Positions 1-7,866 are shown, counted from the stretch's first letter. The stretch: 14,473 nt of DNA from an uncultured Porphyromonas sp. (GCF_915070105.1 NZ_CAJZFJ010000057.1:1-14473); one strand, 5' to 3'. Program-made: numbers and translations. The notes: a model not told the origin generated them from the sequence alone.

Positions 1-95
1 ATGCTCCTTGACGACCTTGCCCTCGCACTATGGTGATTTCATGCGTCAGCTCTGGGATGATGGTGGGTGGTGTGTCACCTTGGAGGTTTTAGTTG

Positions 96-103
96 TACCT
101 TTG
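96..103 (+). promoter_or_regulatory. Candidate -7 promoter element for malQ
   Basis: TACCTTTG matches the Bacteroidetes -7 consensus TAnnTTTG exactly. No clear TTG stands 19-21 bp upstream, so the -33 half is weak or absent. Initiation would fall near 110 and give a malQ leader of about 135 nt containing the dyad at 189-204. Confidence 0.45.
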
Positions 104-188
104 TGTCCAAGGGTGTGTATTATGGGGCTCCCCCAGCTAGCACCCTTCATCCATCACTACAGAGAGCATTGACAGCTATAGCGATCGA

Positions 189-204
189 TAGCACGAGCGT
201 GCTA
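189..204. repeat. 16-bp dyad in the malQ leader
   Basis: TAGCACG-AG-CGTGCTA is a perfect 7-bp inverted repeat with a 2-nt centre, about 40 bp upstream of the malQ start. The 2-nt centre is too tight for a stable RNA loop, so a protein-binding dyad is more plausible than a terminator. It could also be chance. Confidence 0.35.
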
Positions 205-245
205 CAGCCCTCTCGTCGGGGGCAGAGCCAAGCGGAGGGACGGCA

Positions 246-2969
246 ATGAGACTCACCTTCGCTATCCATTACCACGCCCAATGGGGCGAGACCCTATATA
301 TCTCAGGCGAAGGCTCCATCCTCGGCCTCTGGGATGAGGACAAGGCATGTCCACTAACCTGCGCCGAGGGTGATATATGGCGGATCGAACTCGATCTACC
401 AGAGCCTATCCCCCCCACACTCTCCTACTCCTATCTCGTGCGTAATGCGGTAGGCCAGGTCTCCCGCCGTGAGGGTATGCTCCAGCATCACCTAGACCTC
501 CCCCTAGGGGCTAGCAGGATAATGATCCTAGATGCTTGGCTGCATAGCCCTGAGGACGCACCTAGCTATACCACAGCACTACTCGATACCCTGAGAGGAC
601 ATCGGCCATCACCGCTGAACCTACCAGCAGGAGACTCCCCTTATGTTTGCCTTCAGACCTTCACCTCCTCGGTAGGTAGGGGACGAGGGCTCTATCTCGT
701 CGGGAGCACTAGCGAGCTAGGCGCATGGGATACTCGTGCTGCTCTGCCGATGCGCTACCTCGGGAGAGGTCGCTGGGGGATTACGCTCCCCCTCTCCGTC
801 CTAGGGGCGTCAGGAGAGGCTGTAGAGTACAAGTACTTCGTCGCTGACGAGGAGGGTGGTGAGCCCCAGTGGGAGGAGGGGGCTAATAGAGCCTTGCCAC
901 AGGTCGCTCTCGGAGAGGGCTGTGGCTGTACGATTACCGATGGCTTTGTCCGCCTTCCTTCGGAGCACCTTCGCCTAGCAGGCTGTGTCGTCCCTCTTTT
1001 CGCTCTTAGAGGAGAGCGGGACTGGGGCATAGGGGACTTCGGGACACTCCATGAACTAGTAGATCTCGTGCATGAGCTGGGGATGAATGCCCTACAGCTC
1101 CTGCCGATCAATGATACGACCTTTACCCGTTCGCCACGGGACTCCTACCCTTATAATGCGATCTCCGTAGATGCGCTACACCCGATCTACCTAGATCTCT
1201 CTCAGCTACCTGCCCTCCGAGATATAGAGTTACAGAGGAGGCTCGAGGTGGCTGGGGCAGCACTCCGAGTAGGGGAGACGGTGGACTATCCGCAGGTTAT
1301 CCAGCTCAAGGAGACCTATCTGCGTCAGCTCTTCACTGAGCAGTGTGCAGGGGATGGGCTCGGTGGCGACTTCGAGGCTTACCGACAGGAGCAGGAGCGA
1401 TGGCTAGAGCCCTATGCCTACTACTGCCTATTGCGAGACCGGCATGAGGGACTCCCCCCAACAGAATGGGGGATGGATAGCCACTACGACCTCGGTCGTC
1501 TGCGCACGACCTATTCGGGGAGCGAGGAGCAGCACCTACTCCGCTACTATCAGTGGGTGCAGTGGCTCCTACACGTACAGCTCTGTAGGGTGCGAGATCA
1601 TGCTCGGGAGCTGGGTATATTCCTCAAGGGTGATCTACCGATCGGGGTCTCCCCCCATGGTGTAGAGGTCTGGACGACTCCCGAGCTCTTTCACCTAGAG
1701 CAGAGTGCAGGTGCACCACCTGATGACTTCGCCGTAGATGGGCAGAACTGGGGCTTCCCGACCTATGACTGGGCGGTGATGCAGCAGGATCAGTTCCTCT
1801 GGTGGCGTAGGCGGATGGAGCGTCTCGCTACCTACTTCGATGCGCTACGTATCGACCATGTGCTGGGCTTCTTCCGTATTTGGGAGGTGCCTCGCAGTGA
1901 ACACTCAGGGCTACTCGGACACTTCCATCCAGCCCAGCCCTACACACTAGAGGAATGGCAGATGATGCTCGGAGAGGAAGGCCTTGTCCCCTTACTTACT
2001 CACCCCCTTATCCACATAAATGACCTCCACGAGCTCCTTGGCAGAGAGCAGGTGGATAACCTCCTTGCCTCGGGGCTTCTCCTACCGACGGCAGAGCCAG
2101 ACCTCTACCAGCTGAGCTATACGAGTCAGCAGGACTATGAGCGAGCAGAGGTCATCGAGGCTGTCGGGAGAGTCGAGGTCGCTACCGCCCTCTCTAGTCT
2201 CTGTACGGAGACGGCACTCATCGAGGATCCCTACACTGGGGGCTATCATCCACGTATCGCCTGGGAGCGTAGTCGCCTCTATGGCCACTGGGATGAGACA
2301 CACCAGAGTCGGTGGATGGAGCTAAGCCACGACTACTATTATCGCAGCCACGATGAGCTCTTCAGAGCTACGGGGCTACATCGGCTGAGTAGCCTAGCCC
2401 GCCACTCAGGGATCCTACTCTGTGCCGAGGATCTAGGTATGATCCCCGCTACAGTCCCTGCCGTGCTCGATGAGCTTCAGATCCTCAGCCTAGAGCTCGA
2501 GCGCATGCCGAAGGGAGCTACACCCACGGGCTGGGCTGATCCCCTAGACTTCCCCTATCGGAGCATCGGGACGACCTCCACGCATGATATGCCCTCCCTC
2601 CGAGGATGGTGGCATAGCCTGAGTGAGGAGCGGCAGGGACAGTATCTCACCCAGGAGCTGGGACGTAGCCCCGAGGAAGTGTCCGCTCTGAGGGCTCAGG
2701 AGGAGCAGATCTATCGGCTCATCCTGCAGCGTCACCTAGCTGCTCCTTCGCTCGGTGTCCTCCTCCCCCTCGCTGACTGGATGAGTATCGATCCACGTCT
2801 CTGGATCCAAAGCCCCGAGCAGGAGCAGATCAACCATCCCGAGCAGGCCGACCAATACTGGTGCTATCGCCTGCCCCTATCCGCAGACCAACTACGCATT
2901 ACCGCCCCCCAGTGGCGGATACTCATACGCAGATATATACACGATACAAGCAGACTACAGAGCCTATGA
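246..2969 (+). CDS. malQ: 4-alpha-glucanotransferase (GH77, amylomaltase / disproportionating enzyme) with tandem CBM20
   Basis: Transfers alpha-1,4-glucan segments between maltooligosaccharides; acts in glycogen/starch and maltose metabolism. No signal peptide is seen, so cytoplasmic. Two starch-binding CBM20-like modules come first (about residues 1-110 and 130-235): each has an LGxWD motif, and the second keeps the WEEGANR sugar-binding patch while the first has lost it. The GH77 barrel starts near residue 240 with DWGIGDFG. Catalytic residues are readable: nucleophile D537 in LRIDHVLG, acid/base E728 in CAEDLG, and stabiliser D781 in TSTHDMPSLRGWW. D537 and E728 are 191 residues apart, against about 47 in Thermus amylomaltase, so an insertion of roughly 140 residues splits the domain, as in plant DPE2. 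The ATG at 246 follows a GGAGGG about 6 bp upstream and begins directly with the CBM20 fold. The stop overlaps the phoH start. Confidence 0.95.
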   Translation: MRLTFAIHYHAQWGETLYISGEGSILGLWDEDKACPLTCAEGDIWRIELDLPEPIPPTLSYSYLVRNAVGQVSRREGMLQHHLDLPLGASRIMILDAWLHSPEDAPSYTTALLDTLRGHRPSPLNLPAGDSPYVCLQTFTSSVGRGRGLYLVGSTSELGAWDTRAALPMRYLGRGRWGITLPLSVLGASGEAVEYKYFVADEEGGEPQWEEGANRALPQVALGEGCGCTITDGFVRLPSEHLRLAGCVVPLFALRGERDWGIGDFGTLHELVDLVHELGMNALQLLPINDTTFTRSPRDSYPYNAISVDALHPIYLDLSQLPALRDIELQRRLEVAGAALRVGETVDYPQVIQLKETYLRQLFTEQCAGDGLGGDFEAYRQEQERWLEPYAYYCLLRDRHEGLPPTEWGMDSHYDLGRLRTTYSGSEEQHLLRYYQWVQWLLHVQLCRVRDHARELGIFLKGDLPIGVSPHGVEVWTTPELFHLEQSAGAPPDDFAVDGQNWGFPTYDWAVMQQDQFLWWRRRMERLATYFDALRIDHVLGFFRIWEVPRSEHSGLLGHFHPAQPYTLEEWQMMLGEEGLVPLLTHPLIHINDLHELLGREQVDNLLASGLLLPTAEPDLYQLSYTSQQDYERAEVIEAVGRVEVATALSSLCTETALIEDPYTGGYHPRIAWERSRLYGHWDETHQSRWMELSHDYYYRSHDELFRATGLHRLSSLARHSGILLCAEDLGMIPATVPAVLDELQILSLELERMPKGATPTGWADPLDFPYRSIGTTSTHDMPSLRGWWHSLSEERQGQYLTQELGRSPEEVSALRAQEEQIYRLILQRHLAAPSLGVLLPLADWMSIDPRLWIQSPEQEQINHPEQADQYWCYRLPLSADQLRITAPQWRILIRRYIHDTSRLQSL

Positions 2970-3937
2970 TGGAGCGACTATATGTCCTAGAGGAAGCCGA
3001 TGTGCAGGAGTTCGTTGGGATCAATCGTACCAACCTCGCGACCCTCTCCGCCCTCTTCCCTAAGACCAAGCTACGGATGCACCAGAACGTCATCAAGGTA
3101 CTCGGAGAGCCTCAGGCTGCCGAGGAGATGCTCCAGATTCTTAGCGAACTGGAGGCCGTATGCTCCCGGCACAATCAGCTCACCGAGGCACAGCTCATCG
3201 AGGTGGTACAGCGTCACCGCTCTCCTAAAGCTACCTCCACGCTCACTCCCGAGTCGGGCGACGTACTGATCTATGGAGTGCATGGCAAGGCGATCCAACC
3301 CCGAGGGGAGAACCAGCGTCAGATGGTACGAGAGTTTGCCTCTCGGGATATGTGCTTCGCCACAGGGCCTGCGGGTAGTGGCAAGACCTTCATCGCCATC
3401 TGCCTAGCGGTCAAGGCGCTCAAGGCAAAGCAAGTCCGACGTATCATCCTCTCTCGTCCTGCCGTGGAGGCTGGAGAGAAGCTGGGCTTCCTGCCCGGAG
3501 AGATGAAGGATAAGCTAGATCCCTATCTCCAGCCCCTCTATGATGCCCTCGGGGAACTGATCCCTGCGCCTAAGCTCAAGGATTTCATCGATACGGGTGT
3601 GATCCAGATAGCCCCTCTGGCCTTCATGCGAGGACGTACCCTCAACGATGCCGTAGTCATCCTCGACGAGGCTCAGAATACCACCCCCCAGCAGATGAAG
3701 ATGTTCCTGACTCGCCTCGGAGCTAACTCCAAGATGATCATCACGGGGGACTTCACACAGGTGGACCTTCCCCGAGGGGTACGCTCAGGTCTGCGTGATG
3801 CCGTGGACAAGCTCCATGGGCTTAGGAGCATTAGCTTCATTCACTTCTCTACTGTAGATATTGTCCGCCACCCACTGGTCTCCGAGATCGTAGAGGTCTA
3901 TGACCGCAAGGACGAGGAGGAACATACCGAGAAGTAA
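2966..3937 (+). CDS. phoH: PhoH-family ATPase (PhoH/YbeZ type)
   Basis: Cytoplasmic NTP-binding protein; family members act in RNA metabolism, often with the endoribonuclease YbeY. From the ATG at 2966 it has 323 codons, normal for the family. An N-terminal KH-like RNA-binding region (about residues 25-100) precedes the P-loop ATPase. Walker A is GPAGSGKT at 134-141 and Walker B is VVILDEAQN with D234-E235, followed by TTPQQMKMFLTRLG. The reading frame is open further upstream (ATG at 2861), but that 35-residue extension lies inside malQ, is not family-like, and would overlap by 109 bp. The ATGATG at 2966-2971 contains the malQ stop TGA (2967-2969), giving a classic 4-bp overlap and probable translational coupling. 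ATG 2969 is an equally possible start. Confidence 0.93.
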   Translation: MMERLYVLEEADVQEFVGINRTNLATLSALFPKTKLRMHQNVIKVLGEPQAAEEMLQILSELEAVCSRHNQLTEAQLIEVVQRHRSPKATSTLTPESGDVLIYGVHGKAIQPRGENQRQMVREFASRDMCFATGPAGSGKTFIAICLAVKALKAKQVRRIILSRPAVEAGEKLGFLPGEMKDKLDPYLQPLYDALGELIPAPKLKDFIDTGVIQIAPLAFMRGRTLNDAVVILDEAQNTTPQQMKMFLTRLGANSKMIITGDFTQVDLPRGVRSGLRDAVDKLHGLRSISFIHFSTVDIVRHPLVSEIVEVYDRKDEEEHTEK

Positions 3938-3981
3938 CTCTGACAACGAATCTCAATCACAACAATACATTCCTAGCATTT

Positions 3982-4923
3982 ATGGTACATACACTCACGC
4001 ACACCGACCTGCATCTGCCAGGTCAAGATCATGTCTATCATGGCAAGGTACGCGATGTCTACTTCCTACGAGATGGACGCATAGCGATGGTCGCTACAGA
4101 TAGGATCTCGGCCTTCGATGTCGTGCTCCCCGAGGGCATCCCCTACAAGGGGCAGGTGCTCAATCAGATCGCTACCTACTTCCTCGAAGCTACGAGGGAT
4201 ATTGTCCCCAACTGGCTCCTGTGCTCTCCCGACCCGATGGTCAGCCTTGGGCATCGTCTCCAGCCCTTCCGTGTAGAGATGGTCATCCGTGGCTACCTCA
4301 CGGGATCAGCATGGCGAGCCTATCAGGCAGGTGAGCGCAGTCTATGTGGTGTGCCTCTACCCGAGGGAATGAGGGAGAACGAAGCCTTCCCCCAGCCCAT
4401 CATTACCCCGACGACCAAGGAGGATGAGGGGCATGATGAGAATATCTCCCGAGAGGAGATCATCCGCACAGGACTCGTCAGCGAGGAGGACTACCGACAG
4501 ATCGAGGCCTATACGTATGCACTCTTCCGCCGTGGTCAGGAGATGGCACGTGAGCGGGGCTTGATCCTCGTGGATACCAAGTACGAGTTCGGTAAGAACG
4601 AGGCTGGGGAGATTTTCCTCATCGACGAGATCCACACGCCTGACTCCTCTCGCTACTTCTATGCCGAGGGCTATCAGGAACGCTTCGACAGAGGAGAGGA
4701 GCAGAAGCAGCTCTCCAAGGAGTTTGTCCGTCAGTGGCTCATCAAGCAGGGCTTCCAGGGGCGTGCCGGTGAAGTCGTCCCCACGATGACGCCCGAGTAT
4801 TGCCAGAGCGTTTCCGATCGGTACATCGAGCTCTACGAACTAGTGACGGGACGTACCTTCGTCAAGGAGCCTACGGAGAACCTTTCGCAGCGTATCGAGC
4901 GTAACCTCCTCTCCGCCCTCTAG
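3982..4923 (+). CDS. purC: Phosphoribosylaminoimidazole-succinocarboxamide (SAICAR) synthase
   Basis: Catalyses ATP-dependent joining of aspartate to CAIR to make SAICAR in purine synthesis; cytoplasmic. The 313-residue length fits the longer Bacteroidetes form (about 310 residues; E. coli PurC is about 237). Visible signatures are the nucleotide-binding GKVRDVY (21-27), ATDRISAFD (38-46), RGYLTGSAW (103-111) and the PurC signature DEIHTPDSSRYF (215-226). The start at 3982 lies 44 bp after phoH with no promoter-like sequence between them, so co-transcription with phoH is likely. A strong hairpin follows 25 bp after the stop. The frame is intact with no missing key residue. Confidence 0.96.
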   Translation: MVHTLTHTDLHLPGQDHVYHGKVRDVYFLRDGRIAMVATDRISAFDVVLPEGIPYKGQVLNQIATYFLEATRDIVPNWLLCSPDPMVSLGHRLQPFRVEMVIRGYLTGSAWRAYQAGERSLCGVPLPEGMRENEAFPQPIITPTTKEDEGHDENISREEIIRTGLVSEEDYRQIEAYTYALFRRGQEMARERGLILVDTKYEFGKNEAGEIFLIDEIHTPDSSRYFYAEGYQERFDRGEEQKQLSKEFVRQWLIKQGFQGRAGEVVPTMTPEYCQSVSDRYIELYELVTGRTFVKEPTENLSQRIERNLLSAL

Positions 4924-4948
4924 CCCCCAGCCTACTACGCACAATAGG

Positions 4949-5007
4949 GCCTCCAGCAATAAGCCCCCTCTGAGTATTCTGCTCGGAGGGGGCTTATTGC
5001 TGGAGGC
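4949..5007. terminator. Bidirectional terminator between purC and the convergent LTA-synthase-like gene
   Basis: A perfect 22-bp inverted repeat pairs 4949-4970 with 4986-5007. It extends inward by four more pairs (TGAG 4971-4974 with CTCG 4982-4985, one G-U), leaving a 7-nt loop, 4975-4981. The core is AATAAGCCCCCTC / GAGGGGGCTTATT. There is no T-tract outside the stem; the CTTATT run is inside the outer part of the stem. It lies 25 bp after the purC stop and 32 bp beyond the stop of the minus-strand gene, so it can serve both. Confidence 0.85.
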
Positions 5008-5039
5008 ACGTGTGTATGCCTACTTGGGCTAGCTAGATG

Positions 5040-6899
5040 CTATCGGCGAGCGAGGTCGTCGTGGGTCGTCTGCAGGAGGGCACGCCCTCGGGCGATACGT
5101 TCGACGGAGGGAGAGGGGTGCTGCTCGAGGAGTTGCTCGCCGACGTTCTCCATGACGGTTACGCCCGTGGAGTCGATGAAGCCAAAGCCATCATTGAAGG
5201 TGTAGTAGGCGAAGGGGTAGGTGTAGTTCGCTGCTAGGATATTCCGGCTGAAGGGGAAGTCTCGATACGACAGCCCGAGCTGAGCCAGCAGGGTAGCAGC
5301 TAGGTCGCTCTGGGTCATGAGCTGGTCGATGCGCCGTGGCTCCTTGATCGCCCCACCGAACCAGAGCATGGGGATATGGTGGATCTGTGAGGTGTGTCGC
5401 TCCTCGCTCGGCCCAGTCGAGTAGCCGTGGTCGGCGACACAGATCACGAGTAGGTTATCCCAGGCCTTGGTCTTCCTTAGTCGGTCGGCGAACCGCCCGA
5501 TGCAGTCATCGACGTAGGCAAAGGCGTTGGGTACCTCCTCCGCAAATCGCTGGTAAGGGACGATGAAGGGCTCGTGGCTGCTTAGGGTCAGGAAGCCCGT
5601 GTGCCAGGGGCGGTCTGTCCCCCTCTGCTGGATCGCACGATAGAGGTAGTCGAAGGTCGCTCCGTCCTGTACCCCCCAGCTCTGACGAGGGAGACTGCGG
5701 TCGAGATCCCGATCATCGGTCACTCGCTCGTAGCCACTGCCGAGGAGGTATCCCTTCATGTTCGTGAAGTTGGCATCGCCTCCATAGAGGAAGTCGGTCG
5801 CATAGCCCACACGTTGGAGCTCCCGTGCGATACCCGAGAGGGTACGGCTCTTGGCAGGCATCTTCATCACCGAGTGTGTGGGGAAGCTCGGGTAGCCACT
5901 CAGGGTGGAGAGTACTCCTCGGTCTGTGCGGTAGCTATTGGCATAGCACTGGCTGAAGACCACACCCTCACGAGCGAGGCGGTCGAGGTTGGGGGTGATG
6001 TCGGGCATACCTCCGAAGCTCTCGATATACTTTGCTCCGAAGCTCTCGAGGATGATGAGGACTATGTTGGGTCGCTGCGTGCGTAGGAGCTCGATCTCGG
6101 CAGGAGCCTCCTTGGGGTAAAGCCCTGCTACGAGCTGGGCTCGCTGCTGCTCGCTGAAGAAGTTGTACTCGGCATCATAGTCCTCCACCTTGTCCAGCGA
6201 GGAGAAGAGGCTGAAGACAGGATTGACCGCAGCGTGGTTGAGGAACTGATTTTGACTGAAGTACACTTGTCCTACATTGGTCACCGAGCGTCCTACGCCA
6301 CCTCGGATCACGAGGACGGTCAGAGGTAGGAGAGCGAGCACTCCCACAGCTCCGAGTATAGGGCGGCTACCCCGTTCCCATCTCCGAGGCGTGCTCTTCT
6401 GTAGGAGGGTAAAGAGCCCAAAGGCCCAGAGCTGTGCGATGAGCCCCCCAAGGAGCGTGAAGCCTAGGGGGACGCTGGCAAAGGCATTCTTCGGAGAGTC
6501 TAGGTAGAGGAAGACTGTGCCATCAAGCTTGAACCCCCAGAAGGGATACAGCGCAGTGTCCCCTACGAAGACGAGGGCAAGGACGGCTGATATGATTAGA
6601 TGATAGGCGAGCAAGACTCTACGGGCAGGGAATGAAGTGAAGGCATAGCTCACTAGCACTACGAGCAGCGGTAGGGCAATGAGATACCCCACGACTGCTA
6701 AGTCTAGGCTCGCTCCGTGGAAGAGCACTCCTAGGAAGTCCCCTAGGCTCATCGTGCCACTGAGCTTGTGATTGTAGAGGATGAAGAGTGTCTTCCCTAG
6801 TAGGAAGCTACCGAAGGTGACGGCTACGAACCGCAGGAGATACGCAAGTCGCCCTGTCATTATTCTATCTATAGGTCTTCGCATAGCGTAAGGATACAT
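5040..6899 (-). CDS. LTA synthase family / sulfatase-like membrane phosphotransferase
   Basis: Alkaline-phosphatase-superfamily enzyme of the LtaS/OpgB type. Five hydrophobic segments fill the N-terminal third (about residues 18-40, 66-87, 96-117, 143-166, 181-200), then a large domain expected outside the inner membrane. Catalytic signatures: metal ligand E285 in NIVLIILESFGA, probable nucleophile T325 in SYRTDRG, H442 in SSHEPF, and D490-H491 in VADHGYSTG, followed by a His-rich HTSQIHHIP. The layout matches LtaS (E255, T300, H416, D475, H476 in S. aureus). In a Gram-negative the product is probably not lipoteichoic acid; phosphoglycerol or phosphoethanolamine transfer to an envelope glycan or lipid is a guess. 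Methionines at residues 6 (6884) and 14 (6860) are alternative starts; the -7 box at 6911-6918 leaves almost no leader for the first ATG and favours residue 6 or later. Convergent with purC. Confidence 0.88.
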   Translation of the reverse strand: MYPYAMRRPIDRIMTGRLAYLLRFVAVTFGSFLLGKTLFILYNHKLSGTMSLGDFLGVLFHGASLDLAVVGYLIALPLLVVLVSYAFTSFPARRVLLAYHLIISAVLALVFVGDTALYPFWGFKLDGTVFLYLDSPKNAFASVPLGFTLLGGLIAQLWAFGLFTLLQKSTPRRWERGSRPILGAVGVLALLPLTVLVIRGGVGRSVTNVGQVYFSQNQFLNHAAVNPVFSLFSSLDKVEDYDAEYNFFSEQQRAQLVAGLYPKEAPAEIELLRTQRPNIVLIILESFGAKYIESFGGMPDITPNLDRLAREGVVFSQCYANSYRTDRGVLSTLSGYPSFPTHSVMKMPAKSRTLSGIARELQRVGYATDFLYGGDANFTNMKGYLLGSGYERVTDDRDLDRSLPRQSWGVQDGATFDYLYRAIQQRGTDRPWHTGFLTLSSHEPFIVPYQRFAEEVPNAFAYVDDCIGRFADRLRKTKAWDNLLVICVADHGYSTGPSEERHTSQIHHIPMLWFGGAIKEPRRIDQLMTQSDLAATLLAQLGLSYRDFPFSRNILAANYTYPFAYYTFNDGFGFIDSTGVTVMENVGEQLLEQHPSPSVERIARGRALLQTTHDDLARR

Positions 6900-6910
6900 T
6901 ATATATACTA

Positions 6911-6918
6911 CAAAAGTA
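6911..6918 (-). promoter_or_regulatory. Candidate -7 element for the LTA-synthase-like gene
   Basis: On the minus strand this reads TACTTTTG, an exact match to TAnnTTTG. No TTG lies about 19 bp upstream. Transcription would start around 6904-6906, only a few bases before the first ATG (6899) and about 20 nt before the ATG at 6884. Confidence 0.45.
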
Positions 6919-7181
6919 GGGTATTTGCAGGGTATCCTGGCTCGTGTCGTCTCTCCTAAAGAGTTCTATTCGCCTTGTCTTCGGACCAAGTCCTATGTAA
7001 GAGGTCTGTGTATAGGTGTTCGCCGGGCTACCCTCTGGGGAGGCATTCGTTGGGTAGCTATATAGGCATTGGGGCGGTATGTCGATGGTATGTATTGTGC
7101 TGGTCGTGTATCCCGCCTTTGGCAAGCTAAGCCTAGATCCCAAGCCTAGGCTTCAACAATATGGGGGGTAGACGATGAAGT
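6919..7181. other. Intergenic stretch, no gene recognised
   Basis: Open frames exist on both strands (a 92-codon minus-strand frame over 6865-7143 and an ATG-less plus frame ending at TAG near 7066), but none shows a family motif and I treat them as non-coding. The only structure seen is the 12-bp palindrome AAGCCTAGGCTT at 7142-7153, whose right half also pairs with AAGCCTAG at 7129-7136. Confidence 0.4.
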
Positions 7182-7215
7182 AGCAAGGAGAGGGGGGGCA
7201 CCCCCTCCCTTCGCT
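7182..7215. terminator. G/C-rich hairpin in the intergenic gap (terminator-like)
   Basis: Bases 7182-7196 pair with 7201-7215 around a GGCA loop: 15 positions with one G-U and two A-C mismatches, the inner seven (GAGGGGG / CCCCCTC) perfect. There is no T-tract on the + side and no recognisable gene to end, so a terminator role is uncertain. Confidence 0.35.
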
Positions 7216-7347
7216 ATGACTCAGGACAGAAGTATGACATCACTAGTGGTCTAGGACAAAGTAGTCGAGGAGCAAGTACTGAAGATAGAAACATCTCTAT
7301 TCTAGGTATAGACTACCCAAGGATATACCTGCTATCTAGGAGGAAAA

Positions 7348-7413
7348 GTGTACACGTGTGTATACCATTGTGTACCCACGTGTATACAATAGTGTACACG
7401 CGTGTACACACCT
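7348..7413. repeat. Three tandem 22-bp GTGTAC-rich repeats with internal dyads
   Basis: Three contiguous 22-bp units begin at 7348, 7370 and 7392, each starting GTGTAC. The third contains a perfect 18-bp palindrome, GTGTACACG/CGTGTACAC (7392-7409); the first is the same with two mismatches, and the second is more diverged. Units 1 and 3 are unbroken alternating purine-pyrimidine over 18-20 bases. The 22-bp period is close to two helical turns, which would put bound dimers on one face of the DNA. It lies between the divergent LTA-synthase-like and susC genes. Function unknown; an operator array or replication/structural element are options. Confidence 0.8.
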
Positions 7414-7767
7414 TCGCTCTAAGTATGTTCGCTCTAGGGCTCTCATTGGTGCAGTTCTCGGGGCTAACACCTAGGCACTCCAGAGATATGGCTAAGAGAC
7501 TTCCCTTGGGTATGAAATGCCCCCCAGAAAAGAGCCAAAGAGTGCGGAATACCCAGCGAGCTCATGCGTCGGCTCAGCTCTATGACTGTAGAAATGGAGA
7601 GAAATACCGAATTTTGTGTTGTCGTTATGGAAAGGAGTATCGATGGTCGAGCACAGTGAATATTATGTATACTATGGAGTGCGACTACTAGGTCCGTGTC
7701 CAACGCTCTCAGATGGGCTCATCGGGGAGCTGTCTCTAGGTGGCCAAGTGGTGCACTTTGCCACACG

Positions 7768-7866
7768 ATAGATAAAGTCTTCACCTTGGAGCAGGCAAAC
7801 GATGCATTGATGTATATAGATCAATCTAGCTCCTCAGGTAAAACAGTGCTGACCCTGGATCGGTAG
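7768..7866 (+). pseudogene. C-terminal remnant of a zinc-type alcohol dehydrogenase / quinone oxidoreductase (MDR family)
   Basis: This frame reads IDKVFTLEQANDAL, then a short linker, then SGKTVLTLDR and a TAG stop at 7864-7866. That is the usual C-terminal pattern of medium-chain dehydrogenases/reductases (PVIDKVFxLEEAxEAL...GKxVL). About 30 codons remain; the rest of the roughly 330-residue enzyme is absent, and no start or cofactor-binding motif (GxGxxG) is found upstream. Another frame just before it (GGQVVHFATR, then TAG at 7769-7771) might be a frameshifted piece of the same gene's Rossmann region, but that is weak. A terminator-like hairpin follows 15 bp after the stop, as expected for a once-functional gene. 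Confidence 0.6.

Larger units (their letters stand above)
1..245. other. Region upstream of malQ; possible tail of an upstream gene
   Basis: No gene can be assigned with confidence. Two + strand frames are open at the left edge: one stops with TGA at 34-36 (ending LALALW) and one with TGA at 170-172. Either could be the C-terminus of a gene that begins outside the window, but neither has a recognisable motif. The stretch also holds a -7 box (96-103) lying in the loop of a 7-bp inverted repeat (CCTTGGA 78-84 / TCCAAGG 106-112), and a short dyad at 189-204. An open reading stretch at 67-249 shows no family features and runs through the presumed malQ leader, so I do not call it. Confidence 0.4.

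Noticed and set aside
2861..2965. A 35-codon N-terminal extension of PhoH starting at ATG 2861
   Set aside because: It lies entirely within the malQ coding sequence in another frame, lacks family similarity, and the ATGATG at 2966 gives a normal-length protein with a 4-bp overlap.
6898..7066. ATG-less + strand frame ending near 7066 that looks moderately protein-like
   Set aside because: No start codon and no recognised motif; kept only as unassigned intergenic sequence.
6865..7143. Minus-strand frame of 92 codons overlapping the start of the LTA-synthase-like gene
   Set aside because: No domain, signal or composition typical of a protein, and it runs through the candidate promoter.
7356..7703. 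Overlapping ORFs on both strands (111 and 79 codons)
   Set aside because: The + strand one begins inside the 22-bp repeat array, and neither has a family signature; low-complexity starts and mixed composition suggest non-coding DNA.
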